Below are positions 12,560 through 25,600 of a DNA stretch of 64,000 nucleotides, one piece after another. The notes beneath the pieces are model-generated. The model saw only the letters and a list, made by a program, of their open reading frames with translations, did not search any database and was not told where the DNA came from. This DNA is from Azolla caroliniana. Lineage: Eukaryota; Polypodiophyta. Position 1 is the first letter of the stretch. The number at the start of each line of letters is the position of its first letter. The stretch is from contig JBHGNT010000002.1 of NCBI GenBank assembly GCA_043228905.1, positions 26,040,001 through 26,104,000 on the forward strand, in the 5' to 3' direction. Position numbers and translations under genes: made by a program.

Positions 12560-14677
12560 ATCAACTTCTCACAAAACTGTGCATAATTCATTCACTCTGA
12601 TAATGGTTCTTGATGCTTTATACGAGCACAAGTTATACAATTAATGACACAAACATTGCATAATTCATCCACTCTGATAACGGTTTATACAAGCACAAGT
12701 TATACAATTAATAACACAAGCAATTTATATGTCAAGCACAAGTTATACAATTGTACGACACACTTAGCAAAATTTCAATAATCTCAGCTTTTCAATTAAA
12801 TGTACTTAAATGTACTGCATGATTCAAGGCTAATACTTGGCATTAATTAGCACAGTATACAAAACTATTTAATGCTCTCTGATAAGCATGCAAAACCCAG
12901 CATATAACTTGACCAAAAAATACAAGTTTGCAACTATTTTTGCGTCACACTAACTTCATTAATGCATGAAATCTGTAAATCATGTAATACCATTAATTCC
13001 TTCCATTGCTCCTTGAATGACATGCCGGGCAGCTGAATCATATACCAATTTGGTTGTCGTGGCAGGACCAAATACAGTATCTTCAAGTAGAAACAAAAGA
13101 AAAACATATATAGCAACTTATACGAACATCCAGATTTGTACCTGCATTACAAGTTTACTTATCATACAAAATCTCTTCAATTTTACCAAAAGCATAAGCT
13201 GTTTCATGATTGAATTTGCTCCGAACGATCATTTCACCATCTGGATACCACGAGATGTCATCCCCTCTCTGGATCTCTCTTCCACTAATATAAACAGAAA
13301 AATGATTCAAAACTTTTTCCTAACCCACAAGATTAATTGCACTAATATTGCAATTTGATACTTAATCCAGAGCCGAGAGTATTAATTGCATTCCAAGGGT
13401 TATAAAAACCTTCACATCGCAATGACCTTACGTTCAAATTATTTTCATTTTCCATGATATATCATCAAATTAAAATGCATTGTTAACACCAATCAAACTA
13501 ACGATTAACAATAAGATCTCTTATTAGTAATATGGCCCATAACATTGCTAATTTGTGTTTCCAATGACCATTCTCATTCTTTTCTTCCATAACTGCTGCC
13601 CACAATATATATGCCATGTTAACTGTTTGAAGCTTAATGGGTTGATTTTCTGGCAGATTGTTTATCAGGAAAGATTAACCCAATGACTATATGCAAAATG
13701 TGCCTTGGGCAATACTACCTTCATCACTAATTATGTAAATGATGTTTGAATGGTACATTTTTTGCTTTGAATAATAGGTGGTATTACTCCTATGGTATGT
13801 AATATTCTCATTTATCTAGAGTGTTGTACCTTTTATTTGCTAAGAGTGAATAATTTTCTGGATTTGATCTCATGGTTTTTATCCCTCCTAGATGGTTTTC
13901 CACGTTGAAAGTTATGGTGTATTATGCATTCTTTTCATTGTTGTTTATCTTAAATAACTTGCATCCGTTTATCTGGTGGTCTTCATGAATTTGATCAACA
14001 ATATGTATAATTGATCTTGATAAGGTATATTATCTCATTAGCACGAAAAATCTCAAATCAATGAAATGTTTTGCACGTATGTATCTAGTATGTATCTACA
14101 TCCATGTACACATATATGCATATAAATGCACATAAGACGTAGACACAAGCATGCAATATACACATATCTATAATTTTTTTCCCAACAGAACAGCATTGTA
14201 TATATACACATATCATATATAGTTGTCAAATTCAAATGATTTGTGAAATTGAGGTTTATGATAGTTTTGTCACATTGATGGGGTCCTTTGTATATATAAC
14301 AAGTATTATCAATTGTGATTCAAATGTGTGTGTGCACATAACTACCATACCCGGAATCTAACTATACACACATAATTACCGTACTAATACAATCATATTT
14401 GTATTGTGGAACTATTATTAAAATCCAATGAAAAGCAATGGATCAAATTTGCGGAATGAGTCAATGAATAGAATCAATCAAAGAAAGAATGGGGCTGATT
14501 GAAAGTAAAGGTTATAAATTTACTTACTAACCTTATTGGTCTAAATCGAATGATGACTGAGATGCACTCTCTACCCTTCATTACAGAATCCGCATCGCTA
14601 ATCATTAGTTTCTGATGACGATAATGGATACTAAAGATATGATTATCATGATTATGTCCTGGACCATGGTTTCTCAT
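6245..14677 (-). CDS. Kinesin-like protein, KIN-7 (CENP-E-like) subfamily, 22 exons
   Basis: Microtubule motor ATPase, about 1000 residues. Exons in transcript order: 14677-14532, 13284-13187, 13080-12991, 12462-12410, 12191-12126, 11999-11946, 11837-11778, 11479-11401, 11324-11257, 11168-11106, 10864-10655, 10563-10456, 10343-10188, 10079-9891, 9416-9162, 9070-8930, 8426-8298, 8175-8125, 8029-7727, 7622-7466, 7267-6906, 6403-6245. All junctions are GT-AG and phases fit. Motor landmarks: [10 protein letters not shown] at the start, P-loop GVTSSGKT in exon 4, switch [13 protein letters not shown] in exon 9, switch [11 protein letters not shown] in exon 11, neck [10 protein letters not shown] in exon 12. 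Exons 13-21 encode Glu/Lys-rich coiled coil, including [14 protein letters not shown]. The organisation matches the plant KIN-7D type, which normally ends in a RING finger; here that end is degenerate. The ATG at 14677 follows an in-frame TGA; a shorter start is possible. No transit peptide is obvious. Confidence 0.92.
11520..11700. repeat. Short internal repeat in a kinesin intron
   Basis: In the intron between exons 7 and 8 the phrase GTACCAGAACACCC..AAGTTTCC occurs twice in tandem (near 11547 and 11576), followed by a diverged third version. Related phrases about short stretches of ATACCCC recur at 40080-40170 and 41040-41060, so this is probably a fragment of a dispersed repeat. Confidence 0.35.
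12513..12556. repeat. (CT)n microsatellite in a kinesin intron
   Basis: Uninterrupted CT dinucleotide run of about 43 bases inside the intron between exons 3 and 4 of the kinesin. Confidence 0.9.
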
Positions 14678-14780
14678 GAGGTATGAAGGGCCTCAACATG
14701 CTAGCTGCCATGGAGAAGATGAAGAAGAGGAAAACATGAGACGCAGAAAACGGAGCAACAGAGAAAGAACTAGTGTCCAG

Positions 14781-14848
14781 AAGAGAGAGAGAGAGAGAGA
14801 GAGAGAAATGGAGATCGTGAAGAGAGATGGTATGAAGGTGAAGAAGGT

Positions 14849-14899
<51 letters not shown>

Positions 14900-15060
14900 G
14901 TATTCGTATTCGTATTCGTATTGTGTATTTGTATTTGTATTTTGTATTTTTGAGTAGGTTTTTAATTTGTACTCGTATTTATATGTATTTTTGCATTTTC
15001 TTTTTCTATGCATTTTTTATTTTAATATTTTGCAATTATATATATATATATATATATTGA
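14781..15060. repeat. GA and CT microsatellites with pentanucleotide and TA repeats at the kinesin 5' end
   Basis: A GA run (about 14783-14806) lies 45 bases before a CT run (14851-14896), followed by GTATT/GTATTC-type pentanucleotide repeats (14897-14955) and a TA run (about 15037-15057). This is immediately upstream of the kinesin start on the minus strand, so it covers its leader or core promoter. GAGA-type tracts are common in plant promoters; whether they act here is inference. The GA and CT runs are complementary and could pair in a transcript. Confidence 0.8.
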
Positions 15061-15069
15061 ATTTTTTCT

Positions 15070-18000
15070 ATTTTTGTATTTTATGTTGATTTTATTTGCA
15101 TTTTATAATTGATTTTTTTTTTATATTCTTCTTTGTTATTTTTGTAGTTCACAATATTCTCTATTAATCATGTTTAATAACAACATATTGTGTTTTTATT
15201 TGAATTGCGTATCTTTATTACTGGTCTTAATTGATATTTATTGTTTTTAATATGTGTATTTATTCGTTTTAATGATTTTTGCATCATGATTGTGCTATGT
15301 GTGTGCTTATGTGTGTGCTATGTGTGTGTGTGTGTATTTTTTTTCAATTGAATTGTTGCCCCCCCCCCCCAATCTTTGTTCATTCATGTAATAGACATGA
15401 TGATTCTTTTCTTATTACCATAAATACCCTTCCAATGACATACATAAATCTTGCACGAAATAAACCAAATTAAGAATTTTGAAATTCCCTAGATGCCCTC
15501 CTAATCACTCTTAAGGTTTTGCTTGTTAGTTAGCTAATAACTGGTTAATCATTAGCAAACAAAAAAACCCCAGCAAAACATAAACCAAGATTCAACATAA
15601 ACACTGAGAATCCAAAAGTAAGCACCCACAATTTCCGAATGTGGCCAATGCAAGCCCCCAAAAGTTTGGCCAAATCGAGTAATGAATGTGTTTTCGCACC
15701 CATGAAGGAGGATTGAAAGTTTTGTAAATCTGTCATGGGCTCTATAAGCAGCCAACATCCACACATATGCGTTTTTCTCCGACACGTTATAAGGAGAAAA
15801 ACCTCTTAGCCATCTGTAACATACTTCTTTGTTTCCCCAAACACCCTGGGTCAAACCCCCAAATGAGAGAAATGGGGGACCCTGTAATTCCTTTGACACG
15901 CATTGGAAGGAAGGGCACTCAGGGAAATAAAGAAGAAGTGGGGAGGACCATTTGGATAATTAAAGGTCTTTGGGGTATTCATATGTACTTCACTAGATTA
16001 AGACGAGGCAAGCTTCATGAAGTGTTTACATCAATTAATGACATTTATGATTTATTATTCTCTCTCTGATTTCGATTTCTTTGTCACTATTTTCGGGGCG
16101 AAGTCATCAAAATGAGGAGAGGTTTGGTGATCTACGACCAAAAATAAAGTGTTGTTCTCTAAAAGAGTTTAGCAATTGCATGTCGAGCCACACCAAAAAG
16201 TATTGATGTGAACTAAATCGATAACTTGGTCTTTGCCATTTATAATCACATAAGATCAACATTTGAGATAAATTATGTGAGAATTGAGAAGAGCTCAAAC
16301 CATCCCATCCATACGAGAAGGGGACATCATTTCATAGTGTTTTTCTAAATGGAATTAGTTGAATCCTTATGGTAACCAATAGGCACTTGTCTATTTGTAG
16401 GTTGTTGGCAAAGCAATTAAGAAGCCCCCCATTGTTGATGAAGTATCACCATATGATCCAAAATACAATGTTTGCGCATTGATAACAAAGTGACTCAAAA
16501 TGCAACATAAATTGTATAGGCACTTGTCTATTTGTAGGTTGTTGAGAAAGCAACTAAGAATCCCCCCATTGTTGATGAAGTATCACCATATGATCCAAAA
16601 TACAATGTTTGCGCATTGATAAAGAGTGACTCAAAATGCAACATAAATTGTATGTTGTGGAGATTAAAGGCATGTGGTTTATAATAAACTTTGGAGTGGG
16701 AGATGTTATAATGATTTTGAAACGTATGCCTATAGGCACCACACTAATCAAACCATTATGACATGAATATCTCCAGAAAGGCAAACATTTGTGGATAACT
16801 CTACTTAATTGAGAAGGTTCAAAAGGATGAGTTTGATTAAACACATTGCAGACAAATATTTACTTGTTAAATTGATAACAATATGTAGGGTTTCTTGGGT
16901 TTAATAGTCATTGACACACTAATTGTGTTAATAATTTGATACTATAACCAGATTTTATTGATCTTAATATGAAATTAGGAAAGGCATCCTCAGTTCAAAG
17001 GTGGATATTGTTATCTCGATAACAATCTTTTCCTGACTCAAGGCAAATTACCAACATTTACAAATCCAAACCAGGTTTATTTATGTTTGCGCCTTCTCAA
17101 CTTTATCTAAATAAAGAAACTTAAGTTGGGTGTGTTGGGAGATGTTGGCCATGATGGATGGCTTGAGATTCTTCTCAATTCAAACCCAAGGGAACAATGA
17201 CACATGTCGAAATGTTTGGTGATTTATGTAGTTGACTTTGGACCATTTGATTAATCTTAGCATCGTGCTTGACCAAGTGTTTATTCTCTCGGAGTGATGG
17301 AATTGGTGAATGGGATTATGTGAAGGCAAGCAAGATGACTCCATCATACAATTTTCAGGATAGATCCCATCATACAATTTTCAAGATAGATCCAATATTG
17401 CGAGTTTATTGTTACAAATATTACTTAAGGCTTATGGTTCATGGGCATTTGGATCTATGGTTATTTTATACTTTTTGAGTCTTCATGTGCAACTATTTGC
17501 GTGTACAAGTATGTGTGATTCCTAAGACGAGTTATTCTTCCTTGGTTGTCATTGTTCGTCCTTCAGTTGTACATCAACATCACACCACATCTAAGTTCTT
17601 TGTATCATATATTTTCGTACATATAAACTTGTTGTGTGTTGTTGTTCATCATTGTGCTCACCGTCTCACACTAATGATGTGGTTTAGTACGGTATGATAC
17701 ATGAAATATTTCAATTAAGTACTTTTTCATAATATGATGAGCATTGTGCTAAAAATAATGGTGTAAATAACCATAAAATTATCAATTCTAATTTTTTCAT
17801 TAAAAATGTAAGAAGTACTATGCTACTAAGATGACGTTTGATTTTGTCAAACTGTTGTTTTTCTAGAAGAATCCATGTGTTTTAGGCATGGTATATGCAC
17901 ATTGTCTACTTATATCTAATTAGATTCATATTAATATTGTCTTGCATGAGTGTACAATCCACAATAAAGTGTCAAGAATTTACCATAAGAGATGTAGTGA

Positions 18001-19689
18001 GACTCTTAATAGACAATGCATGCAAAAATTGAAGTACATAGATACAATAGCTCATCAATCTACAACTCTCGAACTTTGATTTCATTTAACAATAGTTTAA
18101 CAAATTGCTTATTTGTAGCTCATCCCTATTCATGTAAGAGCATTTTCAAATATGTATGAATGTATGCTACTAAGAGAGAAGCCTACTTTAGAAGTGTGAG
18201 TCAACTCATAGGTTTTGGGTTCAAATTTGTTTTTTTCCAAAACAAAATATCCTTCCATTAGTTTTAAAAAACCTATCAAGTGCAAACTACAAAAGAGATG
18301 AAAAAGAAGAGGAAAAAGGACTATCCCAATGACTAGCCATGGATCCTGCCGCCTACTTTCATCATACCAGAAAATGACATCATAATAATTAGAAACCTTA
18401 CACAGGCCTTCAAGGATACAGTTGTATAGCATCCTCATTCTTATCCTACTCAATATATCCCAATAACATGGCAAGCCGTTGTATCATATCTCCTCGAATC
18501 ATATGTGATAAATGGCGACCTTCAACTTGCCTTCATTACATAAGACTTTGCAAGTATAATTATTCGTGATCGCTCCAACATGTATGCTATCATCTCAAAA
18601 CCGTAGGTCCAATCGAAGCTTCAACCATTGTTTCACAACGTCTTGTATATCCTAAGTAAACAAGCTTCCAACCTGGTTCTATATTCCCTCCATTCTCTTG
18701 AAACTACCTCGTATACATGAAGACAATAAACCACTACACACTTAGCAAAGGTTTTGCGAACTCGCAACTTGTGAGTTTGAGCTTTTGCATTTCTTCATTT
18801 AGCATTGCCTTAAAGAAGACAATTGTGTTGTTTTCAACCATTGCCCTTGTGTTTTGGGAAATGATTTGGGAAATGATTTGAAAAGTCATCTTTCAAGGAG
18901 CTAGCTATAAGTAGGCATAACCTCAAACAAAAAATACACAGACGTCTTTTAAAGAACACAAACATCAACTAATAATTAAATTAACTTTTTTATTGTTATA
19001 ATAATTATGCCATTAAACTCGCACTAAAAACATGAATCATTATTGTAATGAACGGAACATCAACAATATAAGATTAATGATATAAGGAACAAGCTTTACA
19101 CTATAGTTCACATTGGTAGAATGGTTATATTTCAAATTGGACTAGCCTTCCAAACACATAATGTACGAGGGTGAGCTTTGTGGCATGAAAACTCTATAGT
19201 ATGGTAAACTCTTGAATCTATAAATGTTTAAATTGATAGGTGATAAGAAATCATGTTTGTATTTGGTAAATTGGTAAACTCATTACAAACACTAAATCAT
19301 GATTTAGTGTTTGTTATGAGCTTGTGATCCATGTATAGCTCAAATATTGTTGATCCACGCCGTCTCTTAAATATGATTTATACGTTTTGGTTGCAAACTA
19401 GAACAAATGCCATATGTTTTGAGGACTCTTAACATGATATGGTTGCTTGGCCTTATCCCTATACTTGTCAATTCATATTGCTTACATGGTGAAATTTAGT
19501 GTGGTCTGATTTTGTTACGTCTTATTGTCTAGAAAGTCATCAAAGAACCCTTGTTTTTTTTTAATGCATCACACTTGCTTACTAAGACTCGCTACTTAAG
19601 TGGTTTGGTATTCACTTGGATACCAAGTTTTGCTCTGTATTCAGTGATACCTTTCATTGTTTTGAATAAACAAAACCTAAAAAAGAGTT
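15070..19689. other. Intergenic AT-rich DNA
   Basis: No gene recognised. It contains a run of 10 C at 15361-15370 and a 137-bp tandem duplication listed separately. Open frames such as 15552-15899 (-) and 18130-18474 (-) have no recognisable domain and no splice or promoter context. Confidence 0.5.
16381..16653 (+). repeat. 137-bp tandem duplication
   Basis: Copy 1 is 16381-16517 and copy 2 is 16518-16653. Both begin AGGCACTTGTCTATTTGTAG and end AACATAAATTGTAT. They differ by a few substitutions and a 3-base gap. Non-coding; a recent local duplication. Confidence 0.9.
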
Positions 19690-19990
19690 TTTTGGAGGCA
19701 ATTGGCCGATGGCTTGCCGACTGCAGATGCGTGGATCCTCGCAGGGGATTTTAACATGACTTTGTACACAGAGGACAAGGTGGGGGGCATGCATACGGTG
19801 GTGCAAGGGTTAGAGTTAGTTGCATGGAATTTGCTTGATGGGCAGAATGGGGGTGAAAGATGCTTGGTATGTACTAAAAAAGCCTCGAAGCTCACTAAGC
19901 TTCTCAAGAGCAGGCTGCAATATCAATGGCTTTTGTATGTCTCGCATAGACAAAATACACATAACCTCGGAACTGGAAAAATATGGCAGT

Positions 19991-20444
19991 TGTTAGAGTT
20001 ATGATCTAACGTAAGCATATGATAAGGATAAAACATATATTAAATAAGAAAGGAGAGAGAGAAAGAAGGGTGTTGATCCACCCGACCACCCCTGAGCGAA
20101 GGGATCGAGACGGACTCGAGCCTTGATCGGCGTCCCATACCATCGTCATGGCGTCGAGTTGTACATGGTGCTGGTGCACTTGCTACAAGAGTTTACCCAC
20201 CACGAAACAGAGTCTCGTCGAAATCAAGAGATGATGAAATGAGGTTAGCTAAGCCTCATATTTATAGCGAGACCCAAGACCCCCATGCAAATTCACACTT
20301 GGCCTAATGGGTTGTCTCAATCCCGAGGATTAAAAGTAATCCTCCCCTTCTTTACACTCTCGTTTAACCCTAACACTTATCCACGTGTATAGAATACTAC
20401 GGTAAATTCTCACCACAGGATATTATATGTTCATGCCCGTAACA
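19991..20444 (-). mobile_element. Probable inserted solo-LTR-like sequence within the LINE
   Basis: This segment interrupts the LINE endonuclease. Its ends read TGTTA and TAACA, a 5-bp inverted pair as in LTRs. On the minus strand it has a TATA-like TATAAATA (about 20258-20265) and a T-rich 3' part. The flanking five bases do not match, so no target duplication supports the exact borders. It could also be a fragment of another element class. Confidence 0.4.
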
Positions 20445-20488
20445 ACATCCTTGTTGAAATCATCATAGGTTCGGCTTACTCTGATCAT

Positions 20489-22156
20489 ATGTTGGTTAAG
20501 ATTACATTGGTCAATGAGAGGAGGCACAAAAGGGACTGCAACCTGAGGATTAGAAGTAAACTTTTTGAGGATGCAGAGGTGGGAAGGAAGATAAGGAGAA
20601 TATGGGAAAATAATCCAGCTAGTTGTGGTGCACTGGATAATCTTCGAGGAAAGATTATTGAAACTTCAATGTATTTGCCTGAAGAGACTAAAAATAGAAT
20701 TGTGAGGTCTAAGGAAAGAGAGGTGAGATTAAGAAGATCGATAGCGGTTGCCAAAAGAATGCTTCAGAAAAATCCCAAGTGTCAATGGTCTAGATCAAGT
20801 CTTGAGGTTGCTAAAGAAACACTACAACGGTTGATCGCATCTAGAAACAAGATGGTATTCAGGAGTTCGACAACATGGTGGAGCGCGAATGGGGACAAGT
20901 TGAACCAACACTTTTTTAAGTATAAAAAACCGAGAACAACAATAGCTACAATCCTAAGCTGGTTAAGGAGGATGGTTCACTGTCGGAGGATGTATCAGAG
21001 ATCATGGAGGCGGTCACAACACACTATAGTGGGCTACTCTCATCTAGTTATAGTATCCCCGACCAGCCTTCATTGGCAAAACTTGTACTGGAGGGAATGC
21101 AACCAGGAATTTCAGTTGATGCACAAGTTAATTTGTCCGGGCCATTCTTGGAAGAGGAGGTGTCAGACGCTTTGGCAAGTATATGTAGCACGTCTATTCC
21201 ATGCTTTGACGGATTATCAAAAGTTTTTTTTGAATTTTTTTGGGAAGTGATTAAAGTTGACTTGGTTGCTGGTCTAAACGAGGCATGGGATATTGGGTAC
21301 TTACTTGAGCATTTTAAGGAGGGGCTGATATTTCTAATTCCTAAGGTACATGGTATAATAACGGATGTGAGGCAATGGAGACCGATTACGTTGATCAACA
21401 CAATCTATAAGATTTTTGCTAATATTCTGGCCAAGAGGGTCAAACCCCACTTGCATGCGCTAATTAATGTTGGACAAACAGGAAATTTCATGAAAAATAG
21501 ATGTATAATTGATAATGTGTTGAACTTTAGGTGGCGATTGCCTTGGGAAAGACATATTGCATGTCTCATGCTTGACTTCGAGAAGGCATATGACAAAATA
21601 CAGTGGCCTTTTTTAGACAAAGTCATGGAGAGGTTGGGACTACCCTCAAAATGGATATCGGCAGCGTTGGCCCTTTACAAAGGAAGCTTGAGTAGGGTGT
21701 TGGTGTTAGGGCATCGGGGCCCACCAATTCCATTATGTAGGTCTATCATGTAAGGGTGCCCGTTGGCCCCCTATCTTTATTTATTTATTTCAGAGGCATT
21801 CTCTTTCTTTTTAAATAGACTGGATGCAGGAATACAGGGATTAGTTGTCCCACATGCGTGCACGGATTTGCTGGACTCAATGTATGTAGATGACACTATG
21901 CTCTATCTGCAAGGCAACGACGGATTGAATTGTTTTGTAAAGCATCAGGAGGGAAAAATTAATTGGAACAAAAGTAGAGGGTTCTATGTAAGTCCAAACC
22001 CATGGTCGCTTTGGCGCGCTAATGTTGATTTTCAATGGGTCCCTAATGGAATGGCTGTTAAATATTTGGGCTTTTTGGTGGGAGTTGAGATTCACAAAAA
22101 TCACCAGCTAAATCAAGTGAAAGACAAAATTAGAAAAAATCTTCGGTTATGGGCAT
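20489..22156 (+). pseudogene. LINE reverse transcriptase, broken
   Basis: Reverse transcriptase of an L1-type LINE. Visible landmarks: LIPKVHG and WRPITLINTIYKIFANILAK (about 21330-21440), MLDFEKAYDKIQWPFLDKVM (about 21570-21630), GCPLAPYL just after 21753, and the catalytic YVDD at 21882-21893. The frame changes near 21000. There is an in-frame TAA at 21751-21753 directly before GCPLAP, where the family normally has a Gln codon. The thumb and C-terminal domains are lost at the LTR junction at 22157. The copy cannot be active as it stands. Confidence 0.85.
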
Positions 22157-22537
22157 TGTTAAGAATCAAGCTCAACTTGGTCTAGTGTGTGAACTCACCT
22201 TGAGAGTGAATAGACACTCCAACGGTCAAGAGTCACCATTATGTCACCTCTTTGTATTCTAGCATTTAGTATGAGTCATAGAATCATATTCTATAACACA
22301 TAACTTATGAGCTTTCACATTCCCCATGCTCCACGAGTCTTGTAGTTAATAAAGAGAGAGGGTGACTATATAAAGCACCCTCCTCCCACCTTGTATAGTG
22401 TTAAGTATTTCTCCTTTGTTAATATACTTTTACCTTGCGTATTCTCTGTGTCTTACTCTCACTCTCTCTCCCTCTCTCATACACACACATAACTCACATC
22501 TCTTCCGCTTAACAAGAATCATATCCGATTCTTTACA
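22157..22537 (+). repeat. 5' LTR of the left Copia arm
   Basis: 381 bp. It begins TGTTAAGAATC and ends GATTCTTTACA, an almost perfect 11-bp terminal inverted repeat, and is followed immediately by a tRNA-Met-type primer site. It has a TATA-like TATATAAAG near 22370. The same LTR, inverted, closes the right arm at 31053-31450. Confidence 0.9.
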
Positions 22538-22550
22538 TGGTATCAGAGCG
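22538..22550 (+). other. Primer binding site of the left Copia arm
   Basis: TGGTATCAGAGCG lies directly after the LTR. It matches the usual plant Copia site complementary to initiator tRNA-Met, except for the last base. Confidence 0.88.
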
Positions 22551-22696
22551 ATTTGGTAGCTCGATCTAGCCCATTCGCCTCATCGTGATCGTGTGTTGTG
22601 CTCCACGCCGACGACCAAGAACCGGCTCATCGCTATCGTAGCTTCGCTACATAGCTCGCATTCGAAGAGAGAAGAAGAAGAAGAAGAATTGACATA

Positions 22697-25600
22697 ATGA
22701 ATACTCAAATGGGGAGCGCTCTCCCTACCGAGAAGTTGGATCGAAACAACTTCGCATCTTGGGAGTACAAGATGCACCAATACCTTGTCGGACAAGGCTA
22801 TTGGAGCTACATCAAAGGAGCGCATGAAGACTGACCCGCCGAAGCGGCTCCCGGATACGCGACATGGGAGCAAGCCGCAAGCCGCGTGATGTATTTCTTG
22901 GCGACATGTGTTCACAATCACATGCTCGGATACATTCGTGAAGCCAAGACGCCGAAGGAGGCATGGGAAAATCTACGAAAGATTTTTGCGACAAACACAA
23001 CCGCAAGAAGGCTTCAACTCCACCAAGAGTTGAACAACATTCAACAAAGGGACATGTCCATTACGACATACACCTCGTAGATCAAGGAGCTTTGCGATTC
23101 TCTCGGCTCCATAAGCATAAATATCGATGATGATGACATGGTTCAAATATGCCTCGGTGGCCTCGCACCACGGTTCGGCACGATGCGAACCGCCGTTCTA
23201 GCACGAGAGAAATCTCCCTCCTTCTTCGAGCTCCAATCCATGCTATTGGTCAAAGGAAACCATGTGCGTACAAGGAGCAATGAGTCGGAAGACCACATGC
23301 TCTACACGCACTCGAATGGAGCAAGAGGACGCGGACGGTCGAGAGGCCGATTCGGCCGAGGACAAGGCGGATGAGGTCCGACCTACGATAACAACTCCCA
23401 ATTTCGGCCGGAAAACGGAAGCCAACGACGAACCTTCGCAAGAAGGGGGAGCGTCCACTCAGGCCCGAGCTCGGCCACCACAAAGAAGAGTGCCGAAAGA
23501 AGATGTGTTAATCGGCTTCCACAAGCCGACAACTCATGAATTACACGCACAATTCCGACTACGAAGAGTATAGCGAAATGTACGGGCACAAATACGACCA
23601 TGGCGCAATGTTCATGATGAAACATAGAGCAAACTCTATGTCGGCCTCTACCTCAACTAGTGCCCTATATCCTGAGGACGTATGGTTTGGTCTCTGTTCG
23701 GCCAAAGAGGTAAGCAAACATACATTAAAAATGTCTTGCATGTTACCACCATCACGAAGAATTTGGTCTTGGTCGGCCAAATGGTTGAGCAAGGGATGCA
23801 AGTACGATTCGACCAAGAAGAGTGCTTCATCGAAAAAGAAGGCCGAATCATCGCACGCGAAAAGCACGAAAGCTGACTCTAACATAGAGCTATGGCATAA
23901 GCGAATCGGCCACATCAAACTCAAAGCGATGAAAACGAATCATCGCACGCGGAAGAAGAGAGGGCCGGATGTTCATTCTCGATTCACACGAGATGACATC
24001 CGCCATGTTCGCGAAAAGCACAAAAGCTGACTCCGACATAGAGTTATGGCATAAGTGAATCGGCCACATCAATCTCAACAAACTCAAAGCAATGAAAACG
24101 AAAGGAGTTGTCATCGGACTCCCAACATTCAAAGAGAAGGAGATTGAAGGTGTATGCGAAGCGTGCCAATTCGGCAAGCAACACCGACACCCATTCCCGA
24201 AAGAGTGGAACGTAAGCAAAGGTCTACTCGACGTAGTTCATTCCGACGTATGGGGACCGGCGCAGACGGCTACATTCGGCGGATGCCGATATTACGTGCT
24301 CTTCATCAACGACTTTTCTAGGCACACTTGGATCTATCCGATGCGGCAAAAGAGCGAAGTGTTCAGACACTTCCAAAAATTCAAGAATGAAGTTGAGAAA
24401 GCCACGGGCCGACATGTACGATGTCTCCGATCGGATGGCGGCAAGGAGTACTTCTCGGACGATTTCACGGCATATCTCCGAAAGGAAGGAATTCGACGAG
24501 ACTTCACTTGCCGACACACTCCGCAACAAAACGGGGTAGCCGAGCGCAAAAATCGGCGCAAAAAGCTTGACCCGAAGTCGGAGAAATGTATTCTCGTAGG
24601 ATACTCATTGGAGCAAAAGGGGTACAAGTGCTACAACCCCTCAACTCGAAAATCTCAAGTAAGTCGAGACGTCATTTTTGATGAGTGCACATCTTGGTAC
24701 ACACCAGAGAAAATCTCAACTCTGACTCCGCTCGACCCGGAATCCACCGAACAAGAGATAGAGGATGAAGATTGCCTTACGCGCATGTTCGAAGAAAGTC
24801 CGATCACGACCCGACTAAGCGGACCACAAGAGCCTTTGAGCGATCAAAGCACATCACGGCCTAGCCTGGAGATGGACAAAGGCAAGGCGAAAATGCCGGA
24901 ATACGAAGACCATCGCTTCGACGATGATGATGAGTCGACTCACTCACTCGACAGTGAGTTCGGCGGCTTCGATGTACCAATCAGAGCAAAGAAAGCCCTC
25001 ATCTCTACAAATGAAAAGCTCCGTCGCTCCACTTGTGAAAAGAATCCAGTCAACCGATTCGGCTAGAACGACTACATGGCATATCATTATGCCTTTATGA
25101 TGAAGGTGGCGACAGTACGCGAGCCAGAAACATTTTTCGAAGCAGCCAAGGATTCGCGATGGATCAAACCATTAATGAGGAGATCCAGGCACTACGAAAG
25201 AATGAGACATGGGATCTCGTTCCCACCTCACCACACAAAAAGGCGATCAGATGCAGATGGATTTACAAAGTGAAGTACAACGCCGACGGTTCTGTCAACC
25301 GCTACAAAGCGTGACTCGTAGCGAAAGGCTACGCCCAAACGCACGGGGTTGACTACGAGGAGACCTTTGCCTCGGTGTGAAAGATGACGACGGTACGGAC
25401 CGTAATTGCGCTTGCCGCGGCGAAAGGGTGGCACCTCCATCAAATGGACGTCAAGAACGCTTTTCTACAAGGCGAATTAGAAGAGGAGGTGTACATGATA
25501 CAACCACCCGGCTTCGGATCACGCATTCATCCGAAAGTTGTGTGCTGACTCAAGAAGCCACTCTACGGCCTCAAGCAAGCACCGCGTGCTTGGCATTCGA

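Larger units (their letters stand above)
19690..22156 (+). mobile_element. Decayed LINE (non-LTR retrotransposon), truncated and interrupted
   Basis: Plant L1-type LINE fragment. The left piece (19690 to about 19990) carries the endonuclease motif WILAGDFNM. The body resumes near 20437 with a YSDH motif of the endonuclease C-terminus (about 20475-20490), then the reverse transcriptase to 22156, where a Copia LTR begins. Both the upstream half of the endonuclease and everything after the RT palm are missing. The 450 bases between the two pieces look like an inserted element. No poly-A tail or target duplication is visible because both ends are lost. Confidence 0.85.

Noticed and set aside
14676-15013. 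Open frames with Ser-Leu or Arg-Glu runs near the kinesin start
   Set aside because: They are translations of the CT/GA microsatellites.
15552-15899. 115-codon minus-strand open frame as a gene
   Set aside because: No recognisable domain, no splice signals, overlapping open frames on both strands, and composition like the surrounding spacer.
18130-18474. 114-codon minus-strand open frame
   Set aside because: Looks like chance or decayed repeat; no motif and no promoter context.
19991-20444. Firm solo-LTR call with target duplication
   Set aside because: The ends look LTR-like, but the flanking five bases differ, so it is kept only as a low-confidence feature.
23243-23625. Minus-strand open frames within the left Copia arm
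   Set aside because: Antisense shadows of GC-rich gag coding sequence, with matching shadows in the right arm.
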